Shown here piece by piece: positions 27,439 through 34,438 of a stretch of 34,438 nt of DNA. The stretch spans positions 1-34,438 of the forward strand of contig JALWTX010000021.1 in NCBI GenBank assembly GCA_026993355.1, given 5' to 3'. A program made the position numbers and the translations under genes. This DNA is from Flavobacteriales bacterium. GTDB taxonomy: Bacteria > Bacteroidota > Bacteroidia > Flavobacteriales > Flavobacteriaceae. Positions within the stretch are counted from its first letter, which is position 1, and the number at the start of each line of letters is the position of its first letter. The notes beneath the pieces were generated by a model. It was not told the origin of the DNA. It saw nothing but the letters and a program-made list of their open reading frames with translations, and searched no databases.

Positions 27439-28725
27439 ATGAGTGCAATAAAAGATATTAAAGCAAGACAAATTTTTGATTCACGGGGTAATCCAACCGT
27501 TGAAGTTGATGTAACCACTGATTATGGTGTGTTAGGCCGTGCCGCAGTTCCATCAGGTGCCTCTACCGGTGAACACGAGGCGGTAGAACTTAGAGATGGT
27601 GGGGATTCATATATGGGTAAATCGGTATTTAAGGCTATTGACAATGTCAATATAACTATTGCAGGAGAATTGATTGGCCAAGAAGTCCAGGATCAATTAA
27701 GCATCGACCGCTTATTATTAGCACTGGACGGGACCGAAAATAAATCTAAATTAGGAGCTAATGCTATTTTGGGCGTTTCCTTAGCAGCGGCAAAAGCTGC
27801 TGCCTTAGAAGAAGATATGCCTTTATATAAATACATTGGTGGTGTCGGCGCTAAAACATTACCCGTCCCAATGATGAATATAATTAATGGTGGTTCTCAT
27901 TCAGATGCGCCCATTGCATTCCAGGAATTTATGATTGTACCACATGGGGCTAAAACATTTTCAGAAGCTATGAAAATGGCCACTGAAGTTTTTCATCATT
28001 TAAAATCTATACTGAAAAAACGGGGCTTATCAACTGCTGTAGGAGATGAAGGAGGCTTTGCACCTAAATTTAAGGGTACGGAAGACGCCATCGAAACCAT
28101 TTTATCCGCTATTAAATCAGCCGGTTATACACCGGGAAAAGATATTTCGTTGGCTTTGGATGTAGCGGCATCAGAATTTTATCACGATGGTATTTACGAT
28201 TATACTAAATTTGAAGGTCCTAATGCTGCTAAACGTACTCCGGAAGAACAAGCTGAATATTTATTGGAATTGGTCGAAAAGTATCCTATTATTTCCATAG
28301 AAGATGGGATGGATGAAAATGATTGGGAAGGTTGGAAAATTCTACAAAAACTTTTGGGCGATAAAATCCAACTGGTTGGTGATGATATATTTGTAACCAA
28401 CACCAAAATTTTAGAGCGCGGGATTAAAGAGGGTATTGCTAATTCAATTTTAATAAAACTTAACCAAATCGGTACATTGTCGGAAACCATTGATGCTATT
28501 AACATGGCCCACAAAGCGGGATATACAGCTGTTGTTTCGCATCGTTCAGGGGAAACTGAAGACACCACTATTGCTGATTTGGCTGTTGCCATGAATACCG
28601 GCCAAATTAAGACCGGTTCGTTATCAAGAACGGACAGGATGGCCAAGTATAATCAGTTGCTTCGTATTGAAGAAGAATTAGGTAAAAACGCCGTTTATCC
28701 GGGCATCAAAGCCTTTAAAAAGTAA
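27439..28725 (+). CDS. eno: Enolase
   Basis: A 428-residue glycolytic enzyme that converts 2-phosphoglycerate to phosphoenolpyruvate in the cytoplasm and works in reverse during gluconeogenesis. Catalytic and magnesium residues are all present: E163 (FQEFM), E204 (GDEGGFAP), D241, E288 ([14 protein letters not shown]), D315 (GDD), K340 (LIKLNQIGT, the general base), and H368-R369-S370 ([18 protein letters not shown], the family signature). Length is normal. It stands alone between the ribosomal-cluster terminator and a shared terminator with the next, opposite gene. That neighbour carries an ATP-grasp domain of the PEP-synthase kind; whether they are functionally linked is unknown. Confidence 0.98.
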   Translation: MSAIKDIKARQIFDSRGNPTVEVDVTTDYGVLGRAAVPSGASTGEHEAVELRDGGDSYMGKSVFKAIDNVNITIAGELIGQEVQDQLSIDRLLLALDGTENKSKLGANAILGVSLAAAKAAALEEDMPLYKYIGGVGAKTLPVPMMNIINGGSHSDAPIAFQEFMIVPHGAKTFSEAMKMATEVFHHLKSILKKRGLSTAVGDEGGFAPKFKGTEDAIETILSAIKSAGYTPGKDISLALDVAASEFYHDGIYDYTKFEGPNAAKRTPEEQAEYLLELVEKYPIISIEDGMDENDWEGWKILQKLLGDKIQLVGDDIFVTNTKILERGIKEGIANSILIKLNQIGTLSETIDAINMAHKAGYTAVVSHRSGETEDTTIADLAVAMNTGQIKTGSLSRTDRMAKYNQLLRIEEELGKNAVYPGIKAFKK

Positions 28726-28746
28726 AGAGGAGATTTTATATTTTAT

Positions 28747-28770
28747 AAAAGCGGCTGAAAAGCCGCTTTT
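28747..28770. terminator. Bidirectional terminator between eno and the receiver/ATP-grasp gene
   Basis: AAAAGCGGCT and AGCCGCTTTT enclose a GAAA tetraloop. The A and T flanks provide a T run in both directions. It lies 21 nt after the eno stop and 2 nt after the stop of the minus-strand gene, so it can end both transcripts. Confidence 0.9.
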
Positions 28771-28772
28771 AT

Positions 28773-31757
28773 TTATTTCTTATTTTCTTCAGGATGTCTT
28801 AAAATAGCGCCTCGTCTTTTTTTCCCGTCTATAATGACTTTTATCGGCTTTTTGAACCGGACATGCTTAAAATATTCCGTTTCCTCAACCACATCTGCAC
28901 TGTTTAGTAAATCGTAATTAATAGCTTCCGGATTTTTATCTAAAAAAACTGAAAAATAAGCGATATTCATGGTGGTTAAATTATGAAAAAAATGGGAGCC
29001 GGAAGAGGCATCTAAAGGGTAACCTTCCAAGCTGGTTTCAACTATGACTTTCGCCTTTGAAATTTGTGTCCAATTAACCGGTATGCCGATAAATCTGTCT
29101 CGCGTTCCCCAACGCCCCGGACCAATTAAAATGTAGTTCGTATGTTGAAATTTACTGTTTAAATTTTCAATTTCTTGGGCCATTTCAATTGTTTTGGTTT
29201 TGTCAAAACGGTCATTTTTAACAAAAATAATATCTTTAATGTTGTTAATGACGCCATTCCCCATACTTTTTTCGGCATAGAGTATTAAATTTTCTTTATC
29301 CAATTCTTCAGGTTTAAAGGTGTAATCTTCTGATGGCATCAATAGCGGTTTGACTTGTAAAATATAAAAAGTGGCATCGCCATCTTCATCCGGGGTCAAA
29401 TCTACTGCAAATTCTATTTCGACCGGTGTGTCAAAGGCTTGTTTTAAATTATCCAAAACGTCTTGTATCATTTCCGGCAAAGGAATATATTCGTTTTGTA
29501 AAACACTGGCAAAATTAGTAACAAGGACCCCATTTTCATCAACACCTGGATACATCACATCGTTGTTAAAATCATACGATGATACCAAGTGCGTTAGGGT
29601 GCCGTGTGGTATTGCATCATAAATATCTACCTTTTTTATGGCCGAATAAGGTCCGTTTAGCAAATTAATATCCGGATGTTTCATATCAACGGCATAAAAA
29701 TAACTCTGGCTTTGCTTAATTTGATCTTGTAAAGAATTGAGTTGTATTTTAGGATATTTTGGGGCAAAACGATAGGCGCGTTCACCTTCAACAACATAAG
29801 ATCCTAAGCCTATAGCTATCACTGCAAAGCCGTCGCGGGGTTTCATGGCTGCAAATGGGTAATAATTGTAGGATTGTGCTACACCGCTGATATGTGGATA
29901 ATAATAGCCATTATGTTCACGACCGACTAACTCTTGAATTACAACAGACATTTTTTCATCGCCCAATTTATGATCTAAAGCACGGGAGTAATTGACCGCT
30001 ACATTAGAATAGGTTGAGGCAAAAACCAGTTTTATGGCATCGATTAATTGTTGTAAACGTCTGTTTTTGTCGTGGTGATTATTAGGAATAATATAAGTCT
30101 CAAATATGCCGGCAAAAGGCTGGGTCAAACTATCTTCAAACAAGCCCGACGAACGTACAGCCAAAGGTTTTTTAAAGCAATCAATTAGTTCATCTAATTT
30201 CTTAACCAGTTCGTTGGATAACCGGGCTTTTAAAAAGCGCTTGTTAATCTCTTCATCGCTAAGATTCAGATCCTTAAGGTTCTGTAAATTGTTTTCTTCT
30301 ATAAATCGATCAAACTCATCAGCCCCTATTATGGCGGTTTTGGGCATTTTTATCTTTAAACCTTTCAGATGTGAGGCCAACTCGGTTTTGTGTAACAGCG
30401 AATTAATAAAAGCCAGTCCGCGTCCCTTTCCGCCATAAGCTCCTTCAGATAAGAGAAAAATGTTCTTATCATTAGAACAATCAGTGTCTTCCCAAGGCAC
30501 GACTTTGCCTTGGGGTTTTTCATCGCGGTAGGCTTTGAGCATTTTTAATATGTAGGAGCGGATTTCTTCAATATCCTTAAAATGATGTGCTTTTTTGGCT
30601 TCCAAAATTTTGGCCAATTGTATTTCGGAACGGGCCATTAACCATAACGAGAAATCGTCTTTTTTAGCATGAAAATCAATACTTTCTTGCGGGATGCGTT
30701 TCAAGGCTTCTTCAAACTCTTTTAGGGTAGATGCTTTATCTATAACTTCACCTTTTTTATTTCGAAATAAAAAGTCGCCAAAACCAATTTTTTGGGTGAC
30801 TTGTTCAATTAATTCTTGATAAAGGTTTTCATCATTTTTATCAATAAAGGTTAAACATTTTTCATTTGCTACACGACGTTGTTTTTGGTCTGACGATAAA
30901 ACAATAATTGGTAAATTGCTTTTTTGCTTTCGTACTTCATCTATGAGTTGAAAACCTGTATCGGGTTCAATTTTTCCGTTTTTTGGAAATTGTACATCGG
31001 TTATCATGACAAAGATATTGTCTTTGTATTTTTGAAAAAGTTCTAAGGCTTCTTCATAATTGGTTGCCAACAAAATTTTGGGTCTGGCACGGAGTTTTAA
31101 AACTTTGTAAAGTTTATCCATTTTAACTTCTTCAATAATTTTGTTGGTCTGCTTAAAGATAATCCTGTACAATTTATTGAGGTAATTAGAATAATAAATA
31201 GGATTGTCTTCAACCACTAATATCATTCTGACCGATGCCAATTTACTGTCATTTTCGGCATTCATTTTGTCTTCCAGATATTTGATCATAGCAAAAAAGA
31301 TGCGCGACTCTCCATCCCATACAAAAATTTTGTCGTAGCCTAAAATATCTTTTTGTTGTTCTAAAAATTTAATATGATGCGTGTTGTTCAACAAAATAAA
31401 AATGGGTAAATCCGGATAACGTTCTTTAATTTTTTTGATGATTTTTAAAGGGCGTTGTTTGTTAAAACCTACGGTTACCACCACCATATCGATGTTTTTT
31501 TGCTCTAATTGTTCTAATGTTTCTTCGGTAGAATAAACGCCGGTGATTCTTGGAAGCGAGGTCAAATTTAATTTGCCGTAATCATATAACATAATTTCTG
31601 AAAAGCGTCCTTCTTTATTAATAGAAAATGCATCGTATAAGTTGGACACCAGCAATATTTCCTTGACTTTAAACTTACTCATATCATGGTAAATGTCACG
31701 CATGCGGCTATCTCTGTTTAGATAATTTTGAAGAAGTTGTTTTCGTTTTTGCTTCAT
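28773..31757 (-). CDS. Receiver-like domains fused to PEP-synthase-type ATP-grasp domain; function unknown
   Basis: A 994-residue soluble protein. Residues about 32-165 resemble a receiver fold (KEILLVSNL, DMVVVTVGF, LPIFILLNN) but lack its acidic residues. Residues about 177-325 are a good receiver: E183-D184, phospho-acceptor D254 (MITDVQFP), S288/S289 (VLSSD), and K307 (FIDKND). After a helical linker, about 430-806 is an ATP-grasp domain of the pyruvate phosphate dikinase N-terminal type: GAYGGKGRGLAF (439-450), AVRSSGLFEDS (533-543), QPFAGIFETY (546-555), VVIQEL (605-610), EIEFAVD (780-786) and FYILQVKPL (797-805). The last 190 residues contain IGPGRWGTRDRFIG (878-891) and match nothing I can name. 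The swivelling phosphohistidine domain and the PEP-binding barrel are absent, so it is not a PEP synthase. Annotation pipelines often use that name. Confidence 0.8.
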   Translation of the reverse strand: MKQKRKQLLQNYLNRDSRMRDIYHDMSKFKVKEILLVSNLYDAFSINKEGRFSEIMLYDYGKLNLTSLPRITGVYSTEETLEQLEQKNIDMVVVTVGFNKQRPLKIIKKIKERYPDLPIFILLNNTHHIKFLEQQKDILGYDKIFVWDGESRIFFAMIKYLEDKMNAENDSKLASVRMILVVEDNPIYYSNYLNKLYRIIFKQTNKIIEEVKMDKLYKVLKLRARPKILLATNYEEALELFQKYKDNIFVMITDVQFPKNGKIEPDTGFQLIDEVRKQKSNLPIIVLSSDQKQRRVANEKCLTFIDKNDENLYQELIEQVTQKIGFGDFLFRNKKGEVIDKASTLKEFEEALKRIPQESIDFHAKKDDFSLWLMARSEIQLAKILEAKKAHHFKDIEEIRSYILKMLKAYRDEKPQGKVVPWEDTDCSNDKNIFLLSEGAYGGKGRGLAFINSLLHKTELASHLKGLKIKMPKTAIIGADEFDRFIEENNLQNLKDLNLSDEEINKRFLKARLSNELVKKLDELIDCFKKPLAVRSSGLFEDSLTQPFAGIFETYIIPNNHHDKNRRLQQLIDAIKLVFASTYSNVAVNYSRALDHKLGDEKMSVVIQELVGREHNGYYYPHISGVAQSYNYYPFAAMKPRDGFAVIAIGLGSYVVEGERAYRFAPKYPKIQLNSLQDQIKQSQSYFYAVDMKHPDINLLNGPYSAIKKVDIYDAIPHGTLTHLVSSYDFNNDVMYPGVDENGVLVTNFASVLQNEYIPLPEMIQDVLDNLKQAFDTPVEIEFAVDLTPDEDGDATFYILQVKPLLMPSEDYTFKPEELDKENLILYAEKSMGNGVINNIKDIIFVKNDRFDKTKTIEMAQEIENLNSKFQHTNYILIGPGRWGTRDRFIGIPVNWTQISKAKVIVETSLEGYPLDASSGSHFFHNLTTMNIAYFSVFLDKNPEAINYDLLNSADVVEETEYFKHVRFKKPIKVIIDGKKRRGAILRHPEENKK

Positions 31758-32013
31758 ATTAAAGTTTCAAATGATAAAGTTACATAAAATAAAGCTTTCA
31801 ATAAATAAATAGATTCTTAAATTTTATCATTATATATTTTGCATAAAAATTAAAATATCATTAAATTTAATTGATTAAAATTCAATATATAATAAAAATT
31901 AAATAAAAATTATAGTATAATGCTTTAATTTTTGTATAAATAAATGAAAAATACAAATTGATGTTATAATTTAGCTGATTAAATCTTAAGTATTAACTTT
32001 AAATTAAAACACT
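31758..32013. other. AT-rich divergent intergenic region
   Basis: 256 bases between two divergent starts, almost entirely A and T, with long A and T runs. For the plus gene, TAACTTTA (31994-32001), one base off the -7 consensus, lies only 12 nt before the ATG, and I find no TTTG at the proper distance. For the minus gene no good promoter is seen. I detect no small ORF, tRNA or clear hairpin. Confidence 0.6.
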
Positions 32014-34245
32014 ATGAAAAAAACTACTTCTTTATTAACCATGGTGCTTTTGCTTTTCTTTGCTTGGCATGGAATGGCACAAGCGACACCACAATCTATT
32101 GTAATTGGTACCGGTACCGATAATGACAACGGGAGTGCTTCCGGGCCAATAGACAGGTATTATAAGGCCATGAAATATCAAACGGTTTATACCGCAGCAG
32201 AACTGACAAGCGCAGGTCTAACCCCGTATGATGAACTAACGGCTTTAGGTTTTTCTATATCTGAAGATCTCGGTGGCGATTATATGCATGGATACACTAT
32301 TAAAATAGGTCATACTTCGGCAACAGATGCCAGTGCTGCTATTGATGATTCTAATGCAGTTGTGGTGAAAGGTCCATTTGATTATACACCCACAGCAACT
32401 GCTGCAGGTGAGTTTGATATGATAACTTTCGACACCAATTTTGTCTGGAATGGATCTGATAATATTTATGTGCAAGTGTGTTCAGATGGCCCAAATACCT
32501 ATGCGACACCTTATGGGGGTGTAAGAAATACGGCAATGACAAAAGGCTCAAGATATTATAGAAGTGATACCTATACTGCTTGTGATAAGGATACAAATTT
32601 AACCAATGACAATAGACCTAATATAAAATTTAATTATATTGATGGAACACCTCCTTCTTGTATACAACCCAGTAATTTAACGGTTGTGAGTATAACTGCA
32701 CCAAGCAATGCTACTTTTTCCTGGGATGCTGTTAGTAATGCTTCAGGTTATAATTATGAAATACAACCACAAGGTACACCACAAGGTACACCCGGAGCTG
32801 TTGCAAGTGGTAGTACAACCAACACCAGTTTTACAGCTACAAATTTAGTTAATGGAACAGCTTACACTTTATATGTTCAAAGTGATTGTGGAGGTGGTGA
32901 TACTTCAGAATATGCTACACTAAATTTTTACTTTATAGCTAATGATATTTGTAGTAATGCAATCCCCCTTACCATATATACCCAAGGTGCCGGAAGTGGT
33001 AATGAAATAGCTGCCAGTACAAACCATGCGACAGATAGTGGGCAACACCCGTCTTGTGATGACACAGGTACTAATTTAGACCTTTGGTATTCGTTTACAG
33101 CGCCGGCTTCCGGGCATTTAAAGGTCATAACGGGTGGTGCAACAGGTAGTGATATAGAAGCAGCTATTTATGACAGTTGCGGTGGTGCTGAGTTAGATTG
33201 TCAGAATAATAGCAGTGAAAAAATATTTCGTGGTTTAACTCCTGGACAAACCTATATTTTACAAGTGTGGCATGATAGTTTCAACAAAGGAGATTTTACC
33301 TTGGTTTTAGAAGATGTGCCTTTAATTGTTCCGGTATATACAACTGCTGTTAATCCGGATTGTAACAACAATCAGTTTTCGGTAGATATTAATATCACGG
33401 ATTTAGGCGGTTCTTCTTCCGTAACGGTTAGTGATGACCAAGGCAGTACCTCACAACAAGTATCTGCAACCGGAACCATTACTTTTGGGCCATATGCCAG
33501 TGGTACCACGGTTGTATTTACTTTGACAAGTGATGATGATGCCAATGTTACGGACACCGCTACGGTTAGCTATGCGTGCCCTCCGGCAAATGATGCTTGT
33601 GCCGATGCAACAGAAGTCGCTACTTTGCCTTATTCGGCAACCGAAGATGCCTCCGGTGCCACTAACAATGACGGATTTATAGCTCCTAGCGGTTGTGGTT
33701 CTGGTATGAATGATGGTGTTTGGTACACGTTTACAGTTGGAACTGCCGGAACCATCCAAATTGAGGTAACGCCAAATGCTTGGGATGCTGAGGTGGCTGT
33801 TTATACCGGTGGTTGTGGTTCTTTTACTTGCGTTGACAATGCTGATAGTAATAGTAGTGGAGGTGCAGAAACAATTACTTTTGCAGCAGATGCCGGCACC
33901 CAATATTGGGTTAATGTAGGACATTGGTCAAACAGCACCGACAACCCGGAAGGCCCTTTTGATATCAGTATTACATCCTCAGATGGGGCGACACTCAGTG
34001 TTGCTGATAATGTCATTGAAGGCTTTAATATGTCACCAAACCCTGTTACAAATCTTTTAACTTTACAAGCTGATGATAATATTCAGCAAATAAAAGTTTA
34101 CAATGTATTAGGTCAGGTGGTATTAAAAGCTATGCCAAATGCTAAAGTAGTAAAACTCGATACTCAAACACTTCCGGCAGGCGCTTATATTGTTAAAGTA
34201 AAAGCCGGTAATCAAATAGGTGCTTATCATTTGATTAAGCAATAA
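32014..34245 (+). CDS. T9SS-secreted modular surface/extracellular protein
   Basis: A 743-residue secreted protein of unknown function. Signal peptide 1-22 (cut near GMA/Q). The N-terminal module (about 28-208) starts SIVIGTGTDNDNG and resembles beta-sandwich modules common in Bacteroidota adhesins. A fibronectin type III domain spans about 214-306 (CIQPSNLTVVSITAP, NGTAYTLYVQSDC). Two related modules of the PPC-like type follow: about 310-432 (NDICSNAIPL, DLWYSFTAPASG) and about 526-655 (NDACADATEV, DGVWYTFTVG), with a beta-rich spacer between. Residues about 667-743 are the type IX sorting domain (MSPNPVTNLLTLQ, IKVYNVLGQVV, LPAGAYIVKVKAG), which directs export by the Por system. No catalytic motif is visible; carbohydrate binding or adhesion is only a guess. 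It is monocistronic, with a terminator 24 bp after its stop. Confidence 0.88.
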   Translation: MKKTTSLLTMVLLLFFAWHGMAQATPQSIVIGTGTDNDNGSASGPIDRYYKAMKYQTVYTAAELTSAGLTPYDELTALGFSISEDLGGDYMHGYTIKIGHTSATDASAAIDDSNAVVVKGPFDYTPTATAAGEFDMITFDTNFVWNGSDNIYVQVCSDGPNTYATPYGGVRNTAMTKGSRYYRSDTYTACDKDTNLTNDNRPNIKFNYIDGTPPSCIQPSNLTVVSITAPSNATFSWDAVSNASGYNYEIQPQGTPQGTPGAVASGSTTNTSFTATNLVNGTAYTLYVQSDCGGGDTSEYATLNFYFIANDICSNAIPLTIYTQGAGSGNEIAASTNHATDSGQHPSCDDTGTNLDLWYSFTAPASGHLKVITGGATGSDIEAAIYDSCGGAELDCQNNSSEKIFRGLTPGQTYILQVWHDSFNKGDFTLVLEDVPLIVPVYTTAVNPDCNNNQFSVDINITDLGGSSSVTVSDDQGSTSQQVSATGTITFGPYASGTTVVFTLTSDDDANVTDTATVSYACPPANDACADATEVATLPYSATEDASGATNNDGFIAPSGCGSGMNDGVWYTFTVGTAGTIQIEVTPNAWDAEVAVYTGGCGSFTCVDNADSNSSGGAETITFAADAGTQYWVNVGHWSNSTDNPEGPFDISITSSDGATLSVADNVIEGFNMSPNPVTNLLTLQADDNIQQIKVYNVLGQVVLKAMPNAKVVKLDTQTLPAGAYIVKVKAGNQIGAYHLIKQ
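32767..32790 (+). repeat. 12-bp in-frame tandem duplication
   Basis: The unit CCACAAGGTACA occurs twice without a gap inside the fibronectin-like domain, encoding PQGT twice. It lies in what should be a surface loop. Exact identity of the two copies suggests a recent slip event. Confidence 0.8.
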
Positions 34246-34268
34246 TCCTTTATTGTTTGTACGTAACC

Positions 34269-34300
34269 AAAAGAGGCAATCCAACCGGATTGCCGCTTTT
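34269..34300 (+). terminator. Terminator after the T9SS-secreted protein gene
   Basis: GGCAATCC and GGATTGCC flank an AACC loop; after one mismatch the stem extends through AAAAG/CTTTT, and the T run continues with ATTTTG. It ends the upstream transcript and shields the adjacent insertion sequence. Confidence 0.85.
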
Positions 34301-34304
34301 ATTT

Positions 34305-34438
34305 TGTAGTAATTGTCTCGTCCTGAAATAGCGTTACACAAAAAAAGAAGTGTAATGAAAGAAAAAGACAAAAGCGTTTACGTTAAACGCACACAGAAGG
34401 ATTATAGTTTATCCTTAAAATTACAAATTGTAAAGGAA
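34305..34438 (+). mobile_element. Left end of an IS3-type insertion sequence (truncated by window edge)
   Basis: From about 34305 the sequence TGTAGTAATTGTCTCGTCC starts with the TG typical of IS3-family ends and is followed 50 bases later by the start of an OrfA-like transposase gene. The element runs out of the window, so its other inverted repeat and target duplication cannot be seen. The exact left boundary is inferred. Confidence 0.6.
34355..34438 (+). CDS. Partial IS3-family transposase OrfA (N-terminus only)
   Basis: Twenty-eight codons remain open to the window edge. The peptide MKEKDKSVYVKRTQKDYSL continues SLKLQIVKE, which resembles the N-termini of IS3-family OrfA proteins in Flavobacteria, where a lysine-rich start leads into a helix-turn-helix beginning YSxxFKLQVV. 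OrfA binds the element ends and regulates transposition, and is usually joined to the OrfB integrase by a -1 frameshift. The match rests on about 15 residues. Whether the gene is intact cannot be judged here. Confidence 0.6.
   Translation, partial: MKEKDKSVYVKRTQKDYSLSLKLQIVKE

Noticed and set aside
28200-28646. 148-codon minus-strand open frame inside eno
   Set aside because: Antisense to the conserved enolase active-site region; no recognisable protein features.
30106-30438. 110-codon plus-strand open frame inside the receiver/ATP-grasp gene
   Set aside because: Opposite-strand shadow of the conserved ATP-grasp domain; Ser/Phe-rich composition typical of antisense frames.
28773-31757. Annotation as phosphoenolpyruvate synthase
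   Set aside because: Only the ATP-grasp domain is present; the phosphohistidine motif and the PEP-binding barrel are missing and two receiver-like domains are added.
33451-33924. 157-codon minus-strand open frame inside the T9SS protein gene
   Set aside because: It is antisense to a repeat-rich coding region, rich in Cys, Ser, Thr and Ile without domain signs, and has no promoter.
1-34438. CRISPR array, tRNA, rRNA, prophage or defence island
   Set aside because: No regularly spaced repeats, cloverleaf sequences, rRNA signatures or defence or phage genes were seen in either strand.

Overview
The window comes from a low-GC member of the Bacteroidota, most likely Flavobacteriia. Five features point there: a SusC/SusD outer-membrane pair; a secreted protein ending in a type IX secretion (Por) sorting domain; a textbook Bacteroidota promoter (TTTG, 19 nt, TAnnTTTG) before rpsL; start codons preceded by A-rich sequence rather than clear Shine-Dalgarno sites; and zinc-free forms of ribosomal proteins S14, S4 and L36. 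I cannot name a genus.

Layout. (1) Positions 1-4012, minus strand: nrdA (class I ribonucleotide reductase large subunit), then gpsA and tadA, which overlap by 1 nt and end at a hairpin terminator. No nrdB is beside nrdA. (2) 4188-9003, minus strand: a susC-susD pair 11 bp apart, with a candidate promoter upstream and a perfect 26-bp palindromic terminator downstream. No hydrolase or regulator accompanies it. (3) 9038-10423, minus strand: a POTRA plus beta-barrel outer-membrane protein of the Omp85 type, divergent from the ribosomal cluster. (4) 10577-27408, plus strand: one nearly gapless run equivalent to the str, S10, spc and alpha operons: rpsL rpsG fusA rpsJ rplCDWB rpsS rplV rpsC rplP rpmC rpsQ rplNXE rpsNH rplFR rpsE rpmD rplO secY infA rpmJ rpsMKD rpoA rplQ. 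It encodes 27 ribosomal proteins, EF-G, SecY, IF-1 and the RNA polymerase alpha subunit. tuf, adk and map, present at these points in many bacteria, are absent. The short genes rpmD and rpmJ were located by direct translation. (5) eno on plus, whose promoter appears to be built into the terminator of the ribosomal run, converging on a 994-residue minus-strand protein that joins two receiver-like domains to an ATP-grasp domain of the PEP-synthase type. (6) 32014-34245, plus strand: a large modular T9SS-secreted protein with its own terminator, followed at once by the left end of an IS3-type insertion sequence cut by the window edge.

No stretch longer than 300 bases lacks a gene. The largest gap (31758-32013) is a very AT-rich divergent promoter region. 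I saw no tRNA, rRNA, CRISPR array, prophage or plasmid gene.

Most of the window is conserved housekeeping. The item most deserving of attention is the receiver/ATP-grasp fusion at 28773-31757, which lacks the phosphohistidine and PEP-binding domains needed to be a real PEP synthase. Next are two palindromes overlapping the likely -7 regions of gpsA and eno.
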